A stretch of 64,000 nt of DNA from an uncultured Eubacteriales bacterium (GCA_900314565.1 OMVU01000004.1:18404-82403), one strand, 5' to 3'; positions 17,546 to 26,864 are shown, counted from the first letter of the stretch. The notes: generated by a model not told the origin, from the sequence alone. Program-made: numbers and translations.

Positions 17546-18942
17546 ACGGATTCTCCGGAATTTCCGCCGGCCCCTTCAGAGCCCGGTTTTCTCCTTCCGT
17601 GGCTTCTTCTGCGCCGTTTTCTGGATTTAGAGGAGGCTTCCTGCCCTTCTCCTTCTTTTCGCTCCGTCATTTCTCCGCTCCCGGTCTGGTCTGCCCCGGC
17701 TTTCTCCTCGTCCGGTCCGGACTTTTCGTTCCGGGATGCTTTTTCCGTTCTGTCACCGCGGTTCGAACGTTCAGATCTGTCGGGTCTGCCGTTCTTTCCG
17801 GCTTTTTCGCCCCGGTCGGACTTTCCGTTTTTGTTCTCCCAATCCGCGTCCGCTGTCTGGTGCTCTTCACTCTGCTCTGCCTCGTTCCCGGACATCGTCG
17901 CCTTCTTCACGCGCATTTTCCGGTTCCGCGAACGGTCTTTGCCGTTCTTCTCAGACGCAGAAAATTCCTCTTCCCCGCGCTTTGCGCTGAAGTCTTCCTC
18001 TGCGGTCTCCTTCTCATCCGTCTCAAATTCGCGCGTTTCCTCGAAAGACTTCGCGCCGTGGTCCTTCCCGCGGGCCGGTTTTTCATTTTTCGTGGCAGCT
18101 CCCTGCTGGTTCTTCGGGCGCTTTGAATGAGGGATAAATGTGATCTCCGATACGTGGTAATCCACGAGCTCCCTCTCGTCGTTGTCCATATCGACGACGC
18201 ATTTTACCCGCTGCCGCAGAATGTCGACGCTCTGCACCTCGCCGTGACGGCCGTCCGGGGCGGTCATCTGATCGCCTCTTGCCGGAAGACCTTTGTTGAG
18301 GTATGCGTAAGTGTCCGCTTCATTTTTCAGACAGCACATGAGACGTCCGCAGCAGCCCGATATTTTGGTCGGGTTCAGGGACAGGTTCTGTTCCTTGGCC
18401 ATCTTGATGGAGACCGGCGCGAACTCGCTCAGGTATGTATGGCAGCAGAGCGGCCGACCGCAGATCCCGATCCCTCCGAGGATCTTCGTCTCGTCACGGA
18501 CACCGATCTGACGCAGCTCGATCCGCGTGCGGAATATGCCCGCCAGATCCTTTACCAGGTCGCGAAAGTCGATGCGGCCGTCCGCTGTAAAGTAGAAAAG
18601 GACCTTGCTGTTGTCAAATGTATATTCCGCCTGGATCAGCTTCATCTCCAGACCGCGTTCCAGGATCTTCTGTCTGCAGATCTTAAACGCTTCTTTTTCT
18701 TTGATGCGGTTCTCAGTCTCCCGTTCAACATCCTGCGCATCTGCGATGCGAAGGACCTCCCGGAGAGGCTGCGGGACCTTGTCATCCGCCAGCATCATCG
18801 GGGCCAGAACGACGGTTCCGAACTCGATCCCCCGCACGGTCTCGACGATGACGTGATCGTTATAGTGAATGTCCAGATCTTTCGGGTCAAAATAGTAGAC
18901 CTTGCTGGCATTTCTGAATTTTACTCCGATTATTTCCTGCAT
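17542..18942 (-). CDS. ricT: RicT/YaaT, PSP1-domain regulator with long charged tail
   Basis: Residues 1-285 are a PSP1/YaaT protein. It has the Cys-rich patches GICGRPLCCHTYL and SGCCGRLMCCL (~160-210), where Fe-S binding by the RicAFT complex occurs. In Bacillus it helps control mRNA maturation by RNase Y and sporulation phosphorelay. Residues ~285-466 are a low-complexity tail rich in Lys, Glu, Arg, Gly and Asn, ending in a basic SKSRKRRRRSHGRRK stretch; this nearly doubles the usual ~270-residue length. Good RBS GAGGAAAG. Follows holB in operon order, as in Bacillus. Confidence 0.92.
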   Translation of the reverse strand: MQEIIGVKFRNASKVYYFDPKDLDIHYNDHVIVETVRGIEFGTVVLAPMMLADDKVPQPLREVLRIADAQDVERETENRIKEKEAFKICRQKILERGLEMKLIQAEYTFDNSKVLFYFTADGRIDFRDLVKDLAGIFRTRIELRQIGVRDETKILGGIGICGRPLCCHTYLSEFAPVSIKMAKEQNLSLNPTKISGCCGRLMCCLKNEADTYAYLNKGLPARGDQMTAPDGRHGEVQSVDILRQRVKCVVDMDNDERELVDYHVSEITFIPHSKRPKNQQGAATKNEKPARGKDHGAKSFEETREFETDEKETAEEDFSAKRGEEEFSASEKNGKDRSRNRKMRVKKATMSGNEAEQSEEHQTADADWENKNGKSDRGEKAGKNGRPDRSERSNRGDRTEKASRNEKSGPDEEKAGADQTGSGEMTERKEGEGQEASSKSRKRRRRSHGRRKPGSEGAGGNSGESV

Positions 18943-18956
18943 TCTTTCCTCTTAAA

Positions 18957-19021
18957 TCTATTGAATCTCTGACGCAGAATTCTCATGATCCCGATCATGA
19001 GATGAATGTGCAAAGTGAAAC
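18957..19021 (+). repeat. Dispersed repeat family 3, copy 1
   Basis: About 65 bp starting TTGAATCTCTGACGCAGAATTC, with an inner 10 bp palindrome TCTCATGATC/GATCATGAGA and ending near CAAAGTGAAACT. Further copies at 33685, 48206 (partial) and 55751. Confidence 0.7.
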
Positions 19022-19069
19022 TTTTCTTTTGTATGGAATACAGACCCAGGTCAGTAATTACAGCCTGTA

Positions 19070-20071
19070 TTATGAGAGGTGCTCGGCGATCGTCATAAAG
19101 AGAAGCTCCATTGTGAGATCGAAATTGACGTTTGCGCGAAGCCTCGTCCTGGCTCTCTCGACCGCCTTCAGAATTTTGTCAAGTCCCTCATAGGAACTCT
19201 CCGCGGACTCCCTGCGGATCTCGACGAGTTCCCGCCGAAAGACCATGCTGTCCGCATCCTGTGTCGCCTTGTAGAGAAGAACATCCCTGAACCAGAGCTC
19301 GATCATATCGAGGTAACTGTAGATATCCTTTTTGTTCTCGGACATTTCCTTTACGATCTCGCCGATCTCATAGGTCTTCATTTCCCGAAGCTGCTTCATG
19401 AGCGCCACGACCCGGGCCGATATTTCCCGAAGAGCGGAGCCGGACGCCGCGTCCCTGGCCCTTCCGATATTGCCCTGGGCAAAAGCTCTGACGATCTCAG
19501 CTTCGTAATCAGGAAGCTGCATATCCGTCTGCAGATACTGAAGGACCTCTTCATCGCTCACAGCCCTGAGATTCAGGCGGACACAGCGGGACCGGATCGT
19601 CTCAAGGAGCGCATCAGGGTTCGATGAGAGCAGCATGATGACCGCGTAGACAGGCGGCTCCTCGATCGTCTTTAAGAGGGCGTTCTGGGCCTGCGGGTTC
19701 ATTTTTTCCGCCTCGTCGATGATATAGATCTTGTATTCGCTCTCATAGGGACGGATCCCGACGGTCGAGACGACCTGGCTTCGTATCTCGTCGACCGTGA
19801 TCACATCCGGTTTTTCATGATGAACATAGATGATGTCCGGATGGTTCATATTCACGGCTTTCCTGCAGGACTCACAGGCAAAGCATGGATTTTCGGAACT
19901 CTTCCTGCATTCGAGGAGCGTCGCAAAGAGCGATGAGATCAGCTTCTTCCCGGAGCCGGGCTCCCCCGAAAAGAGGTACGCATGCGAGACTCTTCCGTAG
20001 ACAGAAGCATTTTTTATATGTTGAATTACATCTTTATGGCCGACTACAGCCGCAAATCCTCTTTCATCCAT
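19070..20071 (-). CDS. holB: DNA polymerase III delta' subunit
   Basis: Clamp-loader subunit. AAA+ motifs: Walker A-like FSGEPGSGKK (~36), a four-Cys zinc module (CRKSSENPCFACESC, ~54-68), Walker B YIIDEAEKM (~120), sensor NALLKTIEEPP, and SRCVRLNL. 333 residues, normal size. Upstream RBS AAAGGAGG. Operon between gmk and ricT. Confidence 0.95.
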   Translation of the reverse strand: MDERGFAAVVGHKDVIQHIKNASVYGRVSHAYLFSGEPGSGKKLISSLFATLLECRKSSENPCFACESCRKAVNMNHPDIIYVHHEKPDVITVDEIRSQVVSTVGIRPYESEYKIYIIDEAEKMNPQAQNALLKTIEEPPVYAVIMLLSSNPDALLETIRSRCVRLNLRAVSDEEVLQYLQTDMQLPDYEAEIVRAFAQGNIGRARDAASGSALREISARVVALMKQLREMKTYEIGEIVKEMSENKKDIYSYLDMIELWFRDVLLYKATQDADSMVFRRELVEIRRESAESSYEGLDKILKAVERARTRLRANVNFDLTMELLFMTIAEHLS

Positions 20072-20086
20072 GCGATCCCTCCTTTC

Positions 20087-20722
20087 TTATACAGTACAGG
20101 ATCCGCTTCGCGAACCCTTTTTATCGAAAGCTGCTTTCGCATCTTCCGATAAAATAAATTTACAAATTTCAGCTATGCAGTCTGACAGTTCCCCGTTGTT
20201 GTCAAAGCGCCTGTCGATTCCGGCTTCGAGGATCTTCTCCTCCGAGAAATCCTCACTGTCCGTCAGAAAACGGCGGCACATCTCTTTATACTTCGGGACA
20301 TCCTGCTTTTTCTCTCGTTTCATCGCCCGCAGAAGGAGGTTCTCATCGCTCACCTCGATGTAAAGAGGCACAACGCGGTCCGTCCCGTAATAATCGCGAA
20401 GCTTCACAAAGGATTCCAGTGTCCCGATCGCAATATAACTGCCTTTTTGAAGGTCAATATCTTCGTCCACCGTCGCATAGGTCCAGGGTCCGTAGACTGT
20501 ATCGTACGTGCGCTCCTCGATGACGCGTCCTTCCCTGCGCAGCTCGAGAAGACGGCTCTCCTCCACAAAGTGGTAGGTCTCACCGTCGATCTCCCCCGCG
20601 CGCATGGGCCGGGTCGTGTACAGTATGAGCTCCGAGAGGTTCAGCACCGCGTCGCCTTTGAGGGCAGCGAAAATATGATCCTTTCCGGAGGCGGACTTTC
20701 CGATGATGTAAAAGATTTTCAT
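20087..20722 (-). CDS. Guanylate kinase-like protein
   Basis: A 211-residue P-loop kinase. Walker A IIGKSASGKDHIF, the LYTTRPMRAGEIDGETYHF substrate segment and ERTYDTVYGPWTY match guanylate kinase, including residues that bind GMP. The canonical GPSGSGK is changed to GKSASGKD. It occupies the place that tmk holds beside holB in Bacillus, so it may be a specialised paralogue rather than the sole essential Gmk. Confidence 0.85.
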   Translation of the reverse strand: MKIFYIIGKSASGKDHIFAALKGDAVLNLSELILYTTRPMRAGEIDGETYHFVEESRLLELRREGRVIEERTYDTVYGPWTYATVDEDIDLQKGSYIAIGTLESFVKLRDYYGTDRVVPLYIEVSDENLLLRAMKREKKQDVPKYKEMCRRFLTDSEDFSEEKILEAGIDRRFDNNGELSDCIAEICKFILSEDAKAAFDKKGSRSGSCTV

Positions 20723-20806
20723 GCAGATATTGCTTCCTTTTATCCCATAATTAATTTATTGTACCTTTTCTGAAAATGAAATTCAAGTCTTATGAGCGAA
20801 CCGTCA

Positions 20807-20835
20807 GATTCTCGGAGATTGAATCTCCGAGAATC
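20807..20835. repeat. Perfect 14 bp inverted repeat
   Basis: GATTCTCGGAGATT and its exact complement flank a single central G. It lies ~85 bp upstream of the guanylate kinase start. No T-run follows, so it is more likely an operator or repeat end than a terminator. Confidence 0.6.
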
Positions 20836-20860
20836 CTTGCTTAAATTTCTTGAACCGATC

Positions 20861-20935
20861 AGATCGCAGCCGGGCAAAGAGGACAGTGCTTCGCACGTAA
20901 GCGCGGCGCGTCAGGAACGCCGAGGAGTTCCTGAC
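20861..20935 (+). repeat. Dispersed repeat family 2, copy 2
   Basis: Shares GATCGCAGCCG, GTGCTTCGCACGTAAGCGCG and the ending hairpin AGGAACGC/GTTCCT with the copy at 15771. Confidence 0.75.
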
Positions 20936-20952
20936 AGCCTCTTCCGTCAAAC

Positions 20953-21058
20953 CTGCAGAACGTATGTCTGCTTTACGGTATCGGGCTCTTTTTACTTTGT
21001 TACGGAATCCAGCTTCCGGATCTCCTGCAAAACGAATGTCTGCTTTACAGAATCGTGC
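20953..21058 (+). repeat. Two direct copies of a ~34 bp sequence
   Basis: 20953-20986 and 21024-21058 share CTGCARAACG and ATGTCTGCTTTAC, ending ATCGKGCT. They sit in the gap between the family 2 repeat and the large inverted repeat. Confidence 0.6.
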
Positions 21059-21065
21059 TGATCCT

Positions 21066-21320
21066 GCAGCAGCTCAGATGACCCGTCACTTGCGTTTGCC
21101 GGCGGCAGCGGGGCTGCACTTCTGAAGAAAAACATTCGCAGTCCGACCGAGAAATCGAAAATGCTGCACTTTTTGTGACCAAAAGTATGCGAAGAGCGAC
21201 TTGCGGGAACAAAAAGTGCAGATGCATTTTTCGATTTCGCAGGGCAGGACAAGAGTTTTTCGAAGAAGATGCTGCCCTGCGCCGCCCCCTCATATGTGCC
21301 CGGGTCATCTGAATTGCTGC
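21066..21320. repeat. Large imperfect inverted repeat (~255 bp)
   Basis: The ends GCAGCAGCTCAGATGACCCG and CGGGTCATCTGAATTGCTGC are near complements. The arms remain complementary inward through GCGGCAGC/GCTGCC and GAAATCGAAAATGC / GCATTTTTCGATTTC to a short centre near 21195. No coding frame is convincing. It lies 3' of tex and could be a non-autonomous mobile element or a structured RNA. Confidence 0.7.
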
Positions 21321-21328
21321 CCCAGACC

Positions 21329-21366
21329 CCCTTCAGACCCCCTTCAGCCCCCTTCAGATCCCCTTC
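21329..21366 (-). repeat. Short tandem repeat at the 3' end of tex
   Basis: About four copies of a CTGAAGGGGG-like 10-11 bp unit start within the last codons of tex and run past its stop at 21354. Confidence 0.6.
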
Positions 21367-23516
21367 ATCGTCAGAGAGATCCTCTTTCTGCCCTCGTCCA
21401 CAGAAAGGACCTTCACCGTCACCACATCCCCGACACTCACCGCCTCGAGCGGATGCTTTATGTACCGGTCTGACATCTGGGAAATATGGACCAGCCCGTC
21501 CTGATGCACGCCGATATCCACGAACGCCCCGAAATCAATGACATTGCGGACGGTCCCCTTAAGGACCATGCCCGGCTTGAGATCCTTTATTTCCAGAATA
21601 TCGCTGCGAAGGACCGGCGCGTCGAGCTGCTCTCTGGGATCACGGCCCGGCTTCTCAAGCTCCTCAATGATATCGTGCAGGGTATACTCGCCGATCCCGA
21701 GATCCCGGGCAAGCTCCTTCTCATTGACGGAGGAGAGCTTCTTCCGAATCTCCCCGGTCCTGCCGTTCCTAATATCCTCTTCGCCAAAGCCGACCGTCGC
21801 AAGTAGCTTCTTCGCAGCCGCATAGCTCTCCGGATGGACGCCCGTCATATCGAGCGCGTCCGCCCCGCCGCGGATCCGCAGAAAGCCCGCACTCTGCTCA
21901 AAGGCCTTGGGACCGAGCTTCGGGACTTTCAGGAGCATGCGGCGGTTCCTGAACGGGCCATTGACTTCGCGGTATGCAACAATGTTCTTCGCAATCGTTT
22001 TATTGATGCCGGAAATGTAAGACAGGAGCGCGCCCGAAGCCGTATTCACATCGACGCCCACCCGGTTCACGCAGTCCTCAACGACACCGCCGAGGGCTTC
22101 GGACAGTCTTGTCTGATTCATATCGTGCTGGTACTGGCCCACGCCGATCGATTTCGGATCGATCTTGACGAGCTCCGCCAGCGGATCCTGCAGACGGCGG
22201 GCGATGGATGCCGCGCTTCTTACGCCGACGTCAAACTCGGGGAATTCCTCCGTTGCGAGCGCGCTCGCCGAGTAGACGGAAGCGCCGGCCTCATTGACGA
22301 TGACATATCTGAGCTCTCTGCCTTCCTCCGCCATCTCGCGGATGAAGTCCACAATTACAGCCTCGGACTCTCTGGAGGCCGTGCCGTTCCCGACCGATAT
22401 GACGTCCACATTCCAGCGCCTGACCAGTTCCTTAAGTTCCTCCTTCGCCCCCGCAATATCTTTTTGGGGCCCGTCCGTCGGGTAAATGACCGTCGCATCC
22501 AGCACTTTTCCGGTCGGATCGCAGACAGCCAGCTTGCAGCCCGTCCTGAAGGCCGGATCCCATCCGAGGACCGTCATGCCGGCGATCGGCGGCTGCATGA
22601 GGAGCTGGGTCAGATTCTTCCCGAAGACCGCGATGGCATCCTCCTGGGCTTTGCCGGTCAGTTCATTTCTCAGATCATTCTCGATCGACGGAGCGATGAG
22701 ACGCTTATATGCGTCGCGCGCAGCCTCCTCAATATACTTTCCTGTGGAAAGACGCTTTGCCGTGCCGAGCTTGAGCTTCAGATAGGTCTCGATCTCCTCG
22801 ACCGGGGCTGAAATCTTCACACCGATGATCTTTTCCTTCTCCGCGCGGTTGATCGCGAGCACGCGGTGGCCGGGGATCGTGCGAAGCGCTTCGCTGTAGT
22901 GGTAATAATTCTCGTAGACCGACTCCGCTTTCTCGTCCTTCGCCTCGCATACCAGGAGGCCGTCCGCGTAGGTCTTCCTTCGAATGAAAGACCGGTACTG
23001 CGCGTTATCGGAAATCTCCTCCGCGAGAATATCCTCCGCGAGATGCAGCGCATCTTTCGCGGTTTCGATTCCCTTCTCCGGATCGATATATTTCGAAGCC
23101 TCCGCTTCCGGATCACAGTTCGTAAAGGTATCGAGCAGGAATTTCGCGAGCGGCTCAAGCCCTTTCTCGCGGGCGATCATGCCCCTCGTTCTCTTCTTCT
23201 GCTTATAAGGCCTGTAGAGGTCCTCGAGCGCCACCAGCGTTTCCGCCGCGTCGATCTGCCGCCTCAGTTTCTCCGTCAGCTTTCCCTGCTCCTCGATGGC
23301 GGAGAGAATGGCTTCCCGTCTCGCATCCAGATTCCGGAGATAGGTCAGGCGCTCTTCAAGACGCCTGAGGATCTCGTCGTTCAGTGCGCCGTGCTTTTCC
23401 TTCCGGTAACGGGCAATGAAGGGAATCGTGTTCCCCTCGTCCAAAAGGCTGATGACAGCCTCCACCTGGTCTTCTCTGATGTCCAGTTCCTGTGCAATAA
23501 CTGCTGTAATATTCAT
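21354..23516 (-). CDS. tex: Tex-family RNA-binding transcription accessory protein
   Basis: A 720-residue Tex protein: N-terminal HTH-like region with VISLLDEGNTIPFIARYRKE, the YqgF/RuvX-like domain around GWDPAFRTGCKLAVCD, helix-hairpin-helix segment (SYISGINKTIAKNIVAYR), and a C-terminal S1 RNA-binding domain (LKPGMVLKGTVRNVIDFGAF). Tex binds nucleic acids and affects transcription; in several bacteria it influences toxin or surface gene expression. Start at 23516 has GGAGGG four bases upstream. The 3' end runs into a tandem CTGAAGGGGG array. Confidence 0.95.
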   Translation of the reverse strand: MNITAVIAQELDIREDQVEAVISLLDEGNTIPFIARYRKEKHGALNDEILRRLEERLTYLRNLDARREAILSAIEEQGKLTEKLRRQIDAAETLVALEDLYRPYKQKKRTRGMIAREKGLEPLAKFLLDTFTNCDPEAEASKYIDPEKGIETAKDALHLAEDILAEEISDNAQYRSFIRRKTYADGLLVCEAKDEKAESVYENYYHYSEALRTIPGHRVLAINRAEKEKIIGVKISAPVEEIETYLKLKLGTAKRLSTGKYIEEAARDAYKRLIAPSIENDLRNELTGKAQEDAIAVFGKNLTQLLMQPPIAGMTVLGWDPAFRTGCKLAVCDPTGKVLDATVIYPTDGPQKDIAGAKEELKELVRRWNVDVISVGNGTASRESEAVIVDFIREMAEEGRELRYVIVNEAGASVYSASALATEEFPEFDVGVRSAASIARRLQDPLAELVKIDPKSIGVGQYQHDMNQTRLSEALGGVVEDCVNRVGVDVNTASGALLSYISGINKTIAKNIVAYREVNGPFRNRRMLLKVPKLGPKAFEQSAGFLRIRGGADALDMTGVHPESYAAAKKLLATVGFGEEDIRNGRTGEIRKKLSSVNEKELARDLGIGEYTLHDIIEELEKPGRDPREQLDAPVLRSDILEIKDLKPGMVLKGTVRNVIDFGAFVDIGVHQDGLVHISQMSDRYIKHPLEAVSVGDVVTVKVLSVDEGRKRISLTMKGI

Positions 23517-23549
23517 AAAACCCTCCATGCAGCAGGCTGTGCGGCAGCT

Positions 23550-26525
23550 TCAATTTTCTTCCAGGATCCCTTTGAGCTCCTCACCCAGATTCGTCCCGAT
23601 CTTCTGTATCTTTCCGTTCTCCCCGGCGACGTACGTGGTCTTCATTTCCCTCTCCGCCTCCTTCACTTCCTCAAGGAAGTTCTGGGCGGACAGCCTGAGC
23701 GCGCCCGCGCCGTAAATGATGACCTGCTCGACCGCATCCGACGTCGCGACCGTGACGCGGTACTGGCGGCTCAGCTCATGGGCCGCCCGCTCAATATACA
23801 GATCGGCGGTCTCAGCCTCCCTCGTAAAGATGACGTCAATATTGTGGTGACGGTAGACCCACTCCTGCCCTCCGGCGACCTTGTAGGCGTCGAACACGCA
23901 GATGACGTTACGCTTCACATAGCCCGCATAGTTCGACAGGATCTCGAGAAGACGGTCCCGCGCGGCCTTCATGTCCCCGGAAGCCAGCTTCCGAAGCTCC
24001 TCCCAGGCGAAAATTATATTATATCCGTCCACGAGAAGATATTCCTTATCCGGCTGCTTTTTCTGCTTTCTGTATTTCGGTGCAGGTTCTGCGGTGACCT
24101 TTTTCGGCGACGCCTGCGCCATCAGGCTCCGGTCTTTGATCGGTCCGTATGTGCGCTCGAAGATGGCCATGAGCTCCCCTTCGGCAGCAAAACGATCCGC
24201 CTCCCGCTCCTTAAAGCTCCGCTCGTCCGGGCCTGTCTTTTTTGCGGCAGCGCGTCTTCCCTCCGCGCCCCGGTAACCGGCTTCCATCATATCGTCATCC
24301 GGGGTCCCCGGTCTGTCATCTGATTCCTCTTTCTCAAAAAATGAACTCCCGGCGCCCGCTCTCGACACCTGATTTTTCCCGCCGGCCGGGCCGGTAAATG
24401 CAGCCCCTTCGCGCCATCCGGTGTCGACATGCATATACTCGCGGACTTCGTACCAGGGGACGATGACGCCCGCTCCGTGCGAACAGAAGACAGAGGAGGC
24501 AGGATTTCTCTTGTCACTGTCCGGATCATAGCCGATCTCTTCGATCACCGCGTCCGGATCCTTACACGGACGGTATCCCCCCATCTCCGTCAGGAGGTGT
24601 CCCTGGCCTTTCGTGTAGGCGGAGAGCGTCTCCGCGTAGTCTCCGAATACGCTGACCGGCGCCTCGCCTGTCAGGATCGCGTTGTCACCGGAAAAATCAG
24701 GCTGTGAGAAGGAGGCTCCCATTTGCTGCAGGTCCGCGAGCGCCCGTCCGAGCGCCGTGCCCGGCAATTCCATTCGGAAGCTGTAAAATGGCTCGAGAAG
24801 AATATTTTCCGCCATCATGAGACCCTGCCGGACAGCCCGGTAGGTCGCCTGACGGAAGTCGCCTCCCTCTGTATGCTTTTCGTGAGCGCGTCCGCCGATC
24901 AGCGTGATCTTCATGTCCGTGATCTCGGATCCGGTGAGAACACCTCTGTGCTTTCTTTCCCGCAGATGCGTGAGGACCAGCCGCTGCCAGTTCTTCGCCA
25001 GCGTGTCCACCGTGCACATGCTCTCAAAGACAAGCCCGCTGCCCGGTTCACCCGGTTCGAGCAGAAGATGGACCTCCGCGTAGTGGCGGAGCGGCTCAAA
25101 GTGCCCGACGCCCTCCACCGGCCTCCTGATCGTCTCCTTGTAGATGATGGAAGGTCTCCCGTAATTGATCTCCAGACCGAACCGCTGCATGGCAAGGTTC
25201 TTCAGGATCTCTCTCTGGATCTCTCCCATGAGGCTGACCGTGATTTCCTTCTTCCGCTCGTTGTAGCGGACGGACAGCATGGGTTCCTCCTCCTCAAGGA
25301 TGCAGAGATCCCGGTAGGCCCGATAGGGATCTGTCCCCTGCGGAAGCAGGATCTGCCAGGTGAGGATCGGAACGACGAGACCTGCATTATCTGTCTGCGC
25401 AGCACCGAGGCCCTGCCCTGCATACGTGTCCGTCAGGCCGCAGACCGCGACGACGCTTCCCGCTTCCGCCTCCGGGAGTGCAGTGAATTTTTCTCCCGAG
25501 TACAGGCGTATCTGTGTAATTTTTTCATTTTTCTCGTTCGAATCCGTCTCCTCCGGGCTTTCATCGCTCCCGGAAATGAAATTCTCTCCGCGCCCCGAGT
25601 ACGACAGTACGTCGCGGACTTTGAGACTGCCGCCTGTGATCTTCATCCATGTAAGGCGCTCCCGCCCGTCGCGTGTGATCTTGAAGACGCGGGCTGAAAA
25701 CTCGTCGGAAAAATGAGCCGGGGCCGCGCATGCGTCAAGGCAGGCAAGCAGCCGGTCGACACCGTTCATGCGGAGCGCGGAGCCTGTGAGAACAGGGAAA
25801 AGCTTCCTCTCCGCGATCAGCTTTCTGATATCGCCCCAGGTGATTTCCCGGCCGTCCATGTAGGCGTCGAGGAGCTCCTCGTCGCAGAGCGCGATGGATT
25901 CCGCGGTGTCCGCGTCGATCGCGGGACCGTCCTCACTGCCTCCTGCCGCGGAGCTTTTTGCGTCGAACGCACTCCCGCCCTTCTCTGAAAATTCACCGGC
26001 ACTGCTGTCCGGGTACGGGATCCTGTCAAAATCAACTGCGTTTCCGCCGAGCTTTTCCTGGATCTCCGCAAAGACTTCCGCTCTGCGGCTCTCTCCCTCC
26101 CCGATCGCCTCCATCTGGTCCATCTTATTGACAAAAATGACCGTCGGGACGCCGTAGTGTTCAAGAAGGCTCCACAGCATGCGGACCTGGGCGTTTACGC
26201 CGTCCGCCGCGCTGATCACAAGGACAGCCAGGTCCAGGACCTGCAGTGTCCGTTCCATCTCCGGTGAAAAATCAGCGTGTCCCGGGGTGTCGAGCAGCGT
26301 ATACATGCGCTCGGTGCCGTCGGCAAGCGTCCGCTCGAACTGCGCCTGCTTGCTGAAGATCGTGATGCCGCGGGCGCGCTCCATCTCGTCCGTGTCCAGG
26401 AAGGCATCACGGTTGTCGACGCGGCCCATTTTCCGGATGCTTCCGCCGAGATAGAGAAGGCCTTCCGATAGTGTTGTCTTTCCGGCATCCACGTGCGCGC
26501 AGATCCCTATAATTAAATGATTCAT
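23550..26525 (-). CDS. TetM-like translational GTPase fused to a YacP/Rae1-type NYN nuclease
   Basis: Residues ~1-700 follow TetM/EF-G-like ribosomal protection proteins: G1 AHVDAGKTT (~10-18), an effector region with ARGITI, DTPGHADF, NKMD, EF-G domain IV/V signatures and the VIVPWYEVREYMH ending. A disordered charged linker follows (~715-825). Residues ~826-991 are an NYN/PIN-like domain with four acidic sites: LLVDGYNIIF, CVFDAYK, TADLYIERAA and VATSDAVEQ. This matches YacP, whose Bacillus member Rae1 cuts mRNA in the ribosomal A site. The fusion would link an A-site-binding GTPase to an RNase. Tetracycline resistance is not implied. Separated from tex by ~33 bp. Confidence 0.88.
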   Translation of the reverse strand: MNHLIIGICAHVDAGKTTLSEGLLYLGGSIRKMGRVDNRDAFLDTDEMERARGITIFSKQAQFERTLADGTERMYTLLDTPGHADFSPEMERTLQVLDLAVLVISAADGVNAQVRMLWSLLEHYGVPTVIFVNKMDQMEAIGEGESRRAEVFAEIQEKLGGNAVDFDRIPYPDSSAGEFSEKGGSAFDAKSSAAGGSEDGPAIDADTAESIALCDEELLDAYMDGREITWGDIRKLIAERKLFPVLTGSALRMNGVDRLLACLDACAAPAHFSDEFSARVFKITRDGRERLTWMKITGGSLKVRDVLSYSGRGENFISGSDESPEETDSNEKNEKITQIRLYSGEKFTALPEAEAGSVVAVCGLTDTYAGQGLGAAQTDNAGLVVPILTWQILLPQGTDPYRAYRDLCILEEEEPMLSVRYNERKKEITVSLMGEIQREILKNLAMQRFGLEINYGRPSIIYKETIRRPVEGVGHFEPLRHYAEVHLLLEPGEPGSGLVFESMCTVDTLAKNWQRLVLTHLRERKHRGVLTGSEITDMKITLIGGRAHEKHTEGGDFRQATYRAVRQGLMMAENILLEPFYSFRMELPGTALGRALADLQQMGASFSQPDFSGDNAILTGEAPVSVFGDYAETLSAYTKGQGHLLTEMGGYRPCKDPDAVIEEIGYDPDSDKRNPASSVFCSHGAGVIVPWYEVREYMHVDTGWREGAAFTGPAGGKNQVSRAGAGSSFFEKEESDDRPGTPDDDMMEAGYRGAEGRRAAAKKTGPDERSFKEREADRFAAEGELMAIFERTYGPIKDRSLMAQASPKKVTAEPAPKYRKQKKQPDKEYLLVDGYNIIFAWEELRKLASGDMKAARDRLLEILSNYAGYVKRNVICVFDAYKVAGGQEWVYRHHNIDVIFTREAETADLYIERAAHELSRQYRVTVATSDAVEQVIIYGAGALRLSAQNFLEEVKEAEREMKTTYVAGENGKIQKIGTNLGEELKGILEEN

Positions 26526-26697
26526 ATAAAATTTCCTTACTGACAGCTTCCCACATGCATGAACGCAGCAGCGACCGGGGTTCAGGACTCCGGATGTGGG
26601 AGGTTCCTATTACTGAATTCAAGAACGCCTCGGCGGACTTCCCCGCCTTGCATTATAATAATTCCTGGTGTCGTTCCTTGCAACCGATTATATCAGT

Positions 26698-26735
26698 GAG
26701 GCAATTCCCATGAAGCACAGACTGTCGCAATTGCA
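26698..26735 (-). repeat. Dispersed repeat family 1, half copy F
   Basis: Matches the left half in inverse orientation (CATGAAGCACAGACTGTCGC then AATTGC). The other half is missing; nearby 26621-26650 carries a fragment similar to the end of family 2 (AAGAACGCCTCGGCG). Confidence 0.6.
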
Positions 26736-26801
26736 TGAGTTTATTCAATAAGACGTTTGCGGAACTCCCGGCGAAATGGAATACTATGCATATTCAAACG
26801 G

Positions 26802-26839
26802 ACAAAAACAGGGCTGTCACAGTTCACTGCAACAGCCCC
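26802..26839 (-). terminator. Terminator of the maltose operon
   Basis: Stem GGGCTGT/ACAGCCC with a 14-base loop followed on the minus strand by a run of T, ~25 bp past the amylase stop. Confidence 0.8.
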
Positions 26840-26864
26840 GTCAAGGCAATACACCGACATCTTC

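Noticed and set aside
20992-21541. Several overlapping small reading frames
   Set aside because: They lie in a large inverted repeat or antisense to tex, and have biased composition without RBS.
23550-26525. Tetracycline resistance gene
   Set aside because: The GTPase part resembles TetM only at family level, is fused to a nuclease and sits among housekeeping genes; resistance cannot be inferred.
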